A stretch of 64,000 bases of DNA. Origin: Rhipicephalus microplus. Lineage: Eukaryota > Arthropoda > Arachnida > Ixodida > Ixodidae. Positions 58,311-64,000 of this stretch are shown in pieces. Each line of letters begins with the position of its first letter. Position 1 is the first letter of the stretch. Location of the stretch: assembly GCF_043290135.1 (NCBI RefSeq), contig NC_134705.1, positions 93,513,239 through 93,577,238 on the forward strand, in the 5' to 3' direction. Under the pieces are notes generated by a model. The model was not told where the DNA came from, ran no database searches, and saw only the letters and a list, made by a program, of their open reading frames with translations. Made by a program: the position numbers and the translations under genes.

Positions 58311-59571
58311 ATCGCCTCACTGATAGACTTACTGGCTGATCCATCCATTCCATCCACTTGGGCGTTGCGTCGTCAAGCCCACCATTTCGCCGTTCGCGAC
58401 GACCTCCTCCACAGGCGCAATTACAACGGTGACGGCCACCAGTGGCTACTAGTCATACCTCGCAGTATGCGCTCTGAAATATGCGAATTCTTTCATTCCG
58501 ATCCGCAATGTGCGCACTCAGGGGTATCGAAGACTTACCACCGCATTCGCCAATGGTACTTTTGGCGCTGCATGTACCGCTACGTGCAGAAATTCGTTCG
58601 CTCCTGCATAGAATGTCAGCGCCGAAAAGCTTCAAAGCACCTGTCACCGGTAGGTATGCAACCTCTACCTGCCCTGCCAAGCCCTTTGGGCGCGTTGGCA
58701 TCGATTTGTATGGGCGACTTCTACTGACGTCGGCTGGTAACCGCTGGGCCACCTCACTGGTAACCGCTGGCCCTTGTCGCTGTGGACCACCTCACGCGAT
58801 ACGCCGAAACGGCCACTCTCCCCGCGGCTACAGCGAGTGATGTGGCCTTCTTTCTGCTCCAACGATTCATTTTGCGACGCGGTCCACCCCGGGAACTGCT
58901 CAGTGACCGAGGCCGCGTCTTCCTGTCTGAAGTAGTTGAAGCCATTCTTAAAGAGTGCAACGTTGTTCACCGCAAAACTGCTGCTTACCACCCGCAGACG
59001 AATGGCCTCAACGAACGGTTCAACAGTACGCTCGGTGACATGCTCTCCAAGTACGTCGCCGCCGATCACACTACCCTTCGTCACCTACGCATATAATACC
59101 GCCCCTCAGAGCACCACTGGCCTTTCACCTTTTTATTATATGGAAGGCACCCGTCGCACACCATCGACACTATACTTCCGTACAAGCCAGATCCGTCAGA
59201 GTGGGCGCCTATTTCTGCTACAGCCAAGCTTGCTGAAGAGTGTCGAGAGCTTGCAAGGACCTTTACAGCGCATGATCAAGAGCGGCAAAAAAGCATTCGC
59301 GCTGACGCCCGCACTACTGCGCCCACGTTCCTCCCTGGAGGTCTCGTCTGGCTCTCGATCCCTACCACCGCTACTGGCCTATCTTCAAAACTATTGCCCA
59401 AATACGAAGGCCCCTACCGTGTCGCCAAATGCACTTCCCCTGTCAACTACTTGATTGAACCAATCAAACCATCTTCGGACATGCGCCGTCGAGGACGCGA
59501 CATTGTTAACGTGGAGCGCCTCAAGGCCTACCATGACCCGCTCATTGTAACCACCTGTTAGGTCGCCAGGC
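58311..59571 (+). pseudogene. G4 integrase, broken
   Basis: The zinc region is complete in one frame (58365-58700), with HSGVSKTYHRIRQWYFWRCM and CIECQRRK. A frameshift near 58665 and a small tandem duplication around 58733-58780 (GGTAACCGCTGG twice) follow. The core at 58782-59096 has DHLTRYAETATL, LSDRGRVFLSE and NGLNERFN. The last part is spread over shifted frames and ends near 59560 with VNVERLKAYHDP. It resembles the integrase of G1. Confidence 0.83.
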
Positions 59572-59597
59572 GGCTCCCTTTTCGTACCCGGGGTAGT

Positions 59598-59756
59598 TGT
59601 GGCAAAGCCTTCGAACAGTGGGTCGTCCTCTCCAGTGCCTTTTAGTGGGTTGCCCATTTCATAAGAAGAAGAGCAGCTCGTGCAGAGAGTCGGTCCCCGC
59701 ATTGACTGTCGCTGTCGTGGATTATCGACGAGTGTCCGCCGATAAACGTCTTAACA
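59598..59756 (+). repeat. G4 3' LTR
   Basis: Same length as the 5' LTR, with matching TG...CA ends. Directly followed by ATTTATATAAAAG. Confidence 0.88.
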
Positions 59757-59760
59757 ATTT

Positions 59761-59999
59761 ATATAAAAGCGGCTGTAGTACTGTTTGCTCACACTATATG
59801 CTCATGAGAACCACCAACACAACTATTCTGTTGCGTGTCGCACAGTCTTTCGCCCCGGGTGGAGGAGGCAACCCAGCTCCAAGTTCGAGCTTAGTTTGTA
59901 ATATATTGTTGCCTTCGAGAGCTGTGGCTCTGCGGCGTTGCGGGAACAATAAATCAAGACGTGCTTCAAGTCTTCCTCGGCGTTACCAGTAGTGTTACA
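59761..59999 (+). mobile_element. LTR-like fragment (R-U5 type), starting at a TATA box
   Basis: TATAAAAG at 59762-59769 is followed by an initiator-like CTCACAC with A at 59791, then AATAAA near 59948 and a terminal GTGTTACA. This is the layout of the right part of an LTR. Its U3 is absent; G4 lies immediately left, suggesting that G4 or the whole AT-linked chain entered its TATA region. Inference only. Confidence 0.35.
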
Positions 60000-62479
60000 T
60001 GCTACAAACCATCACAGCGGAATAAACTTTTGTGATTACAGATCCAGTTCAGTCCATGGCGTCATAGCATTTCTCTATCACAAAGAAAAGCTTTTGTACC
60101 CATGCTAGCGAGCTTTATTTGGGCGTCTAGACGCACTCACAGCTCTTGCATGGTCAGCGGCTTCAAAAGTCCGGCCTGTGAAAGATTCGCTGCTGCAGCC
60201 TACTATTTAGTGGATATTCTTCCAAATTTACATTCTCTTCTGTCCCTATACTTCCATCCACAGAGCTGTGCAAATCGTTGTGGCTTGCGCCATTACCCGT
60301 TGATGTATGAAAGCTGGCCGCTGCCCATAATGTATTCTGCAGTCATAACATTATTATGCGTGCCGCTGCCATGTCTAGCGCTTTATTTATTGTGGGAAAG
60401 CGCTTAGTGTTAACGATTCGCCAAGGCGTGCTCTTCCTTTTACGACCTGCGACTTTTTGTCGCTAATGGTGAGCGAACAAATGGTTCGCGTAAGCGAATG
60501 CAAATGCGAGCGGAGATATGCACCGGGAGAATGAGTTATTCTCGTGCCTTTTTCAATGGCGACATGCTGCTACAGCAATACCCCTTTATTCTTGTAACTC
60601 GTTTGAGGTGGCGTATCCGCGTCCTCGCGTAATGATTGACGCCATAGTTAAGAGAATTTGTATTTGAATGGTTTCATTTTGGTTTTTTTTTTCAGTTACA
60701 AAAAAGACAAGTACAGGATACATCAAATATTTTGTTGAGGAGTCGCTACAACCATTGTTGATGAATCCACTAGCAAGACTGGCTGAAATTTCCTGCAGCG
60801 AACATTCTAGCGTAACAGGTATGATCAATTTGGGTGGCCAATATCTCACCCAACGCTACAGGTGGGATTCATGCAGATGGATATTCACACTGAAATCTGC
60901 ACCACCTAGGTGGCAATCTGTGCACAAGTGACATACGTAGATCACTGCACACTCGACGTCAAAAGTTTTGGAACCATCAGGCAACAATTCAAGGCAGCTG
61001 ATTCGTCAGGAAGGTTTTCATTCCGATTTCGACCAGTTTTAATACGCCCTAACAACATTTCATACATAGCTCGACCGAATACAGTAAAAGATTACTAAGT
61101 CATTATTTGTTCTGTAATATCTAGCACTATTATAGTCGTAAAATTTTGGTAATGGAATGTCCATTGCGTACTCGTGCGAGCTTAAAATACAGACAAATTC
61201 CCAACGGACAGGTTTACGTAAAGATGCACTCCCGTAGTGTGATACTCATGCAAATGACGAAATTTGCAACGCCGAAGACCTTTCGTGGGGTCTGCTGCTT
61301 CAAATAAGTTTGTTTTAAAACAAAAGCTCCGACAACCTAAAAAAATCGCACGTATCAACTATACGGAAACCTGAAGATACTATAAAAACAATATCACCCA
61401 GCATTGAAAGTTTCAGATATTTCCTACTTGACTGTCGAAAAATTTCGTGTTATTTATGTGCGCTTTGTTTTAACATCACTTGTTTGTGATTACTTCTAGC
61501 GAGTAAACTCTATTACATTGGCAAATTTTCATTTCTATCACCCTCTTTTTTCAATTAGATTTCTTTGTCTTTCGTTGTATATTGTGCACGCTCCATTCAA
61601 AAATTCGAATCAATATCCACAAACGGGGGTTGTAAAGTGACGTACTACTCGAATAAAGGTTACTGCCCATCGTTTAAAGCGATGTACAAGTGAACACGAT
61701 GTATGGAAAATAGATCGAAAAAAAAAAGAGATGGGGGGGGGGGGCGTGGTTTTCTTTAGGAATATCAATGGAGCAAAAAACACCAGTATGTAAGGTTGTG
61801 CCGCCGTTTAACAAAACAGTGTAGGTGCTCCAATATTAAACGTGCTCAATCTTCCTCGTTTGTGAATGTGTGACACTTCATAAGAGCGACAGTAATATCA
61901 CATTTTGATTGAGAGGCCTCCGAAATTCCTAGCCCCGTTAAGAGTTTTTCTGCAGGCGCTCAGCGATGTGTAAACACGTTTTTTCTTGTTTTGTGTTTCT
62001 CATTTTTGTTGTTTTCAAATGTGCGTGCGTGTAGCTGTCACCATTTTTCCACTCCGAAATTTCCGCCGACAGCCAATTGCAGATTGAAAGCTTCCGTTGT
62101 TCCGAGCGTGTTGGGCCGATCGATATTTATGTTTCGAAAAGTTGGATGGGACTGGGAAAACGATGCTTCAAAAAGCACAATTTCGAAGAGGTGGATCAGG
62201 GGCTGAAGGACTAAAGTGGCATCGCATTCCAGTTTGCGTTTCTTGAAAGATGCCCCAGGAGAACGTGTCGAGCAGCCATTTTCACGCACGACGCTGGCCT
62301 GGAGGGAAGTTCTGTTCGGGGTGATAGAAACTCCTGCCGAATGCTCACCGCTTTTCTGCACCCGATGCAAACTTGATGTGAATGTTTGCGCCGTCTTGTG
62401 ATGCTCGCGGCGCCTGGTCGAAAACGACACGAAAAAGATGGCCGTCGAGATAGCAAAGTAAACAAGAACTGCAAGACAA
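60000..62479. other. Unassigned AT-rich sequence
   Basis: No gene recognised. A poly-G run lies at about 61734-61743 next to a poly-A run. The region 62040-62430 is open on the minus strand over 130 codons but shows no domain I know. Confidence 0.4.
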
Positions 62480-62640
62480 AAAGAAACGATAGAGAACGAA
62501 AGGCAGCGAGGTTAACCAGTTCGGTTTGCTACCATACACGTGGTGACGGAATAGGGGAGATCTAAAGAGGGAGAGGAAAGAGTGGGAAGATAGAAAAAGA
62601 CAGCACATAACAACACGCACACACACACAGAGATGCAGTA
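62480..62640 (-). mobile_element. LINE 3' UTR fragment, minus orientation
   Basis: Minus strand GGTAGCAAACCGAACTGGTT and AACCTCGCTGCCTTTCG match the 3' UTR of the LINE fragment at 20475-20520 (GGGTAGCAAACCGGATGCGC, AACCTCCCTGCCTTTCC). A degenerate 5'-truncated copy. Confidence 0.6.
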
Positions 62641-62929
62641 AGTTTCATGTCCATCATGCTCACGTGGTACGAGACATCGCTGCACGTCCCAGTGGCTCGT
62701 CCCAGTTAGATTTTTTTAGACACGTCATGAGTTCATTGGTTGCATTGAGCTGCGATGTCCTCTGTGGACAACATTCGAATATAGATTCACATACATTTGT
62801 CTAAAGAACTCTATCATAGTTTACTTCATATAAAAACATTGGCAGATCCCACGTAAAGTGGGAATCGATGATATGCGAAGCACGAATAAGAAAGGTCGAT
62901 ATGTCACTTTAAAATCAGCACAACGTTAC

Positions 62930-64000
62930 GAGGTGGAGATAAATGATGCCGCTCATGACTTTCACGTCATGATTGTCATGTTTGGATATGTCGTTTACCT
63001 TCGTCATCTATTGTCGTTACGTGATACGAAATTTACTATAAGTGGAGCTAGTGAAATAGCCGCGAGCGCGCTATTAGCGAGGTATGTTGTCATGTTTTTA
63101 CATGACACGCTTGTCAAGATTATCATGCTTGCACCAGTCATATATTTCTTCATACATTGACGTCACGTAAAACCAAATTTGGTATATTAGGAGCTAGCAA
63201 AATGGCCATGAGCGCATCATGAAGGGCCCAATATACTCCAATTGACGCAACTTTAGCAAAACGCGCGAACTCTTCAGTATGACGCTGCAGGTGCGACCAG
63301 CGTCCATCGGGGTGGCCCGAACGGCTACCAGGGCTAAATTCGCGCCGGTGCGTTACCCAGACAACACTGCGGCTCCCTGTTTTCGCGATGCAGGGATGCC
63401 GGACGCGCAGAAACGCGCATGCGTCAAAGCAAGGCAGCGCGGCACACGCCTGCGAGTATGTGGCAAAACCGGCGCCTGGCGTCGCAACGCTGGCGTGGCG
63501 CGACGAAATGAACGCCGGCGAGCACGCGCACCGCGTCACGTCGAAATGTATTGGTGCCGTGACCACAGCTTGTAGTCGTGTTCTCACATTATCATGTTTG
63601 CACCAGTCACATGCCTTCGTCATCCATTAACGTCTCGTATTACCAGATTTTGCATATGTGAAGCCAGCGAAACGGCTGTGAGTGCATCATGAGTGTGGCA
63701 TGTAGTTATGTTGTTACATGAAACACATGTCGTGATTATCATGTTTGGATGTGTCATTCACCTATGTCGTCCATTCGGGTCGCGTAATACCGAGTTTGTA
63801 CTAGTGAAGCTAGCAATACGGCCGCGAGCGCATCATGAGCGTCGCATGTAGTCATGTTGTTACATGACACGCATCTCATGTTTATCATTTTTGCACCATT
63901 CACATACCTTCGTCATTCGTTCACGCATCGTAATACGAAATTTGGTATATGTGACGCTGGCGAAACGACCGCGAGCACATCGTGAGCGTGGCATGTAGTC
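62930..64000. repeat. Tandem repeat (satellite-like), about 146-bp unit
   Basis: GCATGTAGT starts at 63698, 63844 and 63991, giving periods of 146 and 147 bp. Each unit has GTTGTTACATGA, ATTATCATGTTTG, the CCTTCGTCAT block and GCCGCGAGCGCATCATGAG. Earlier diverged units lie at about 62957-63223 and 63548-63697. The array continues past the window end. Confidence 0.85.
63225..63547. mobile_element. GC-rich insert inside the satellite array
   Basis: About 320 bp of GC-rich sequence (GGGCCCAATATACTCCAATT through GCACGCGCACCGCGTCACGT) interrupts a repeat unit. It has open frames on both strands but no recognised domain; probably a dispersed repeat of unknown type. Confidence 0.45.

Larger units (their letters stand above)
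54585..59756 (+). mobile_element. Ty3-like LTR retrotransposon G4, plus strand, decayed
   Basis: LTRs of about 159 bp (54585-54743 and 59598-59756) bracket gag, protease, RT, RNase H and integrase on the plus strand. The LTRs start TGTGGCAAAGCC and end CTTAACA, and differ at about a dozen positions by eye. A primer site TGGCGGAGAGTACTG starts at 54747. Many frameshifts, stops and small deletions. The proteins are close to those of G1, which lies in the opposite orientation. No env. The target duplication is not resolved because both sides are AT-rich. Confidence 0.9.

Overview
The window looks like nuclear DNA from a hard tick (Ixodida, probably a metastriate such as Rhipicephalus). I infer this from tRNA-headed SINEs resembling the tick family known as Ruka, from several dispersed repeats I associate with tick genomes, and from the mix of I-like, RTE-like, Penelope-like and Ty3-like retroelements. 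These identifications rest on motif reading and memory, not on a search. I found no convincing host protein-coding gene, tRNA gene, rRNA gene or CRISPR array. Nearly everything recognisable is mobile or repetitive DNA, much of it nested.

Layout. 1-3.7 kb: a solo LTR (871-1692) split by a SINE with a 15-bp target duplication, then a 5'-truncated SINE with a 13-bp duplication. 3.7-15.0 kb: two I-like LINEs with RNase H, head to head. The minus-strand copy (3694-9410) is badly decayed. The plus-strand copy (9456-15020) has an intact ORF1 and a lightly broken ORF2, and it sits inside a composite tick repeat whose right part continues to about 15740. 17.2-20.8 kb: a Penelope-like element with a GIY-YIG endonuclease, whose terminal repeats carry hammerhead-ribozyme-like cores; one inverted terminal repeat is interrupted by a LINE 3' fragment. 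21-36.8 kb: mostly unassigned AT-rich DNA with SINE copies, a (TATC)n microsatellite, a long foldback element, and a GC-rich repeat that resembles a heat-shock promoter (three HSEs, TATA, Inr).

36.8-59.8 kb: four LTR elements placed end to end and separated by (AT)n arrays. G1 (36905-42157, minus) and G2 (44675-54513, minus) are Ty3-like. G3 (42271-44543, minus) is a short gag-only element. G4 (54585-59756, plus) is Ty3-like and related to G1. An RTE-like LINE (about 49235-53560, plus) is inserted in the gag of G2 with an 11-bp target duplication. 59.8-64 kb: a partial LTR-like piece, unassigned DNA, a LINE 3' fragment, and a tandem array of about 146-bp units that runs off the window end.

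The genes do not form a host pathway. Each element encodes its own copying machinery: LINE ORF1/endonuclease/RT, PLE RT/GIY-YIG, or Ty3 gag/protease/RT/RNase H/integrase. Almost all are inactivated. The RTE-like element and ORF1 of the plus-strand I-like LINE are the least damaged. I see no env-like gene in any LTR element. The most interesting structures are the (AT)n-linked chain of LTR elements, the Penelope terminal repeats, and the HSE-TATA-Inr repeat.
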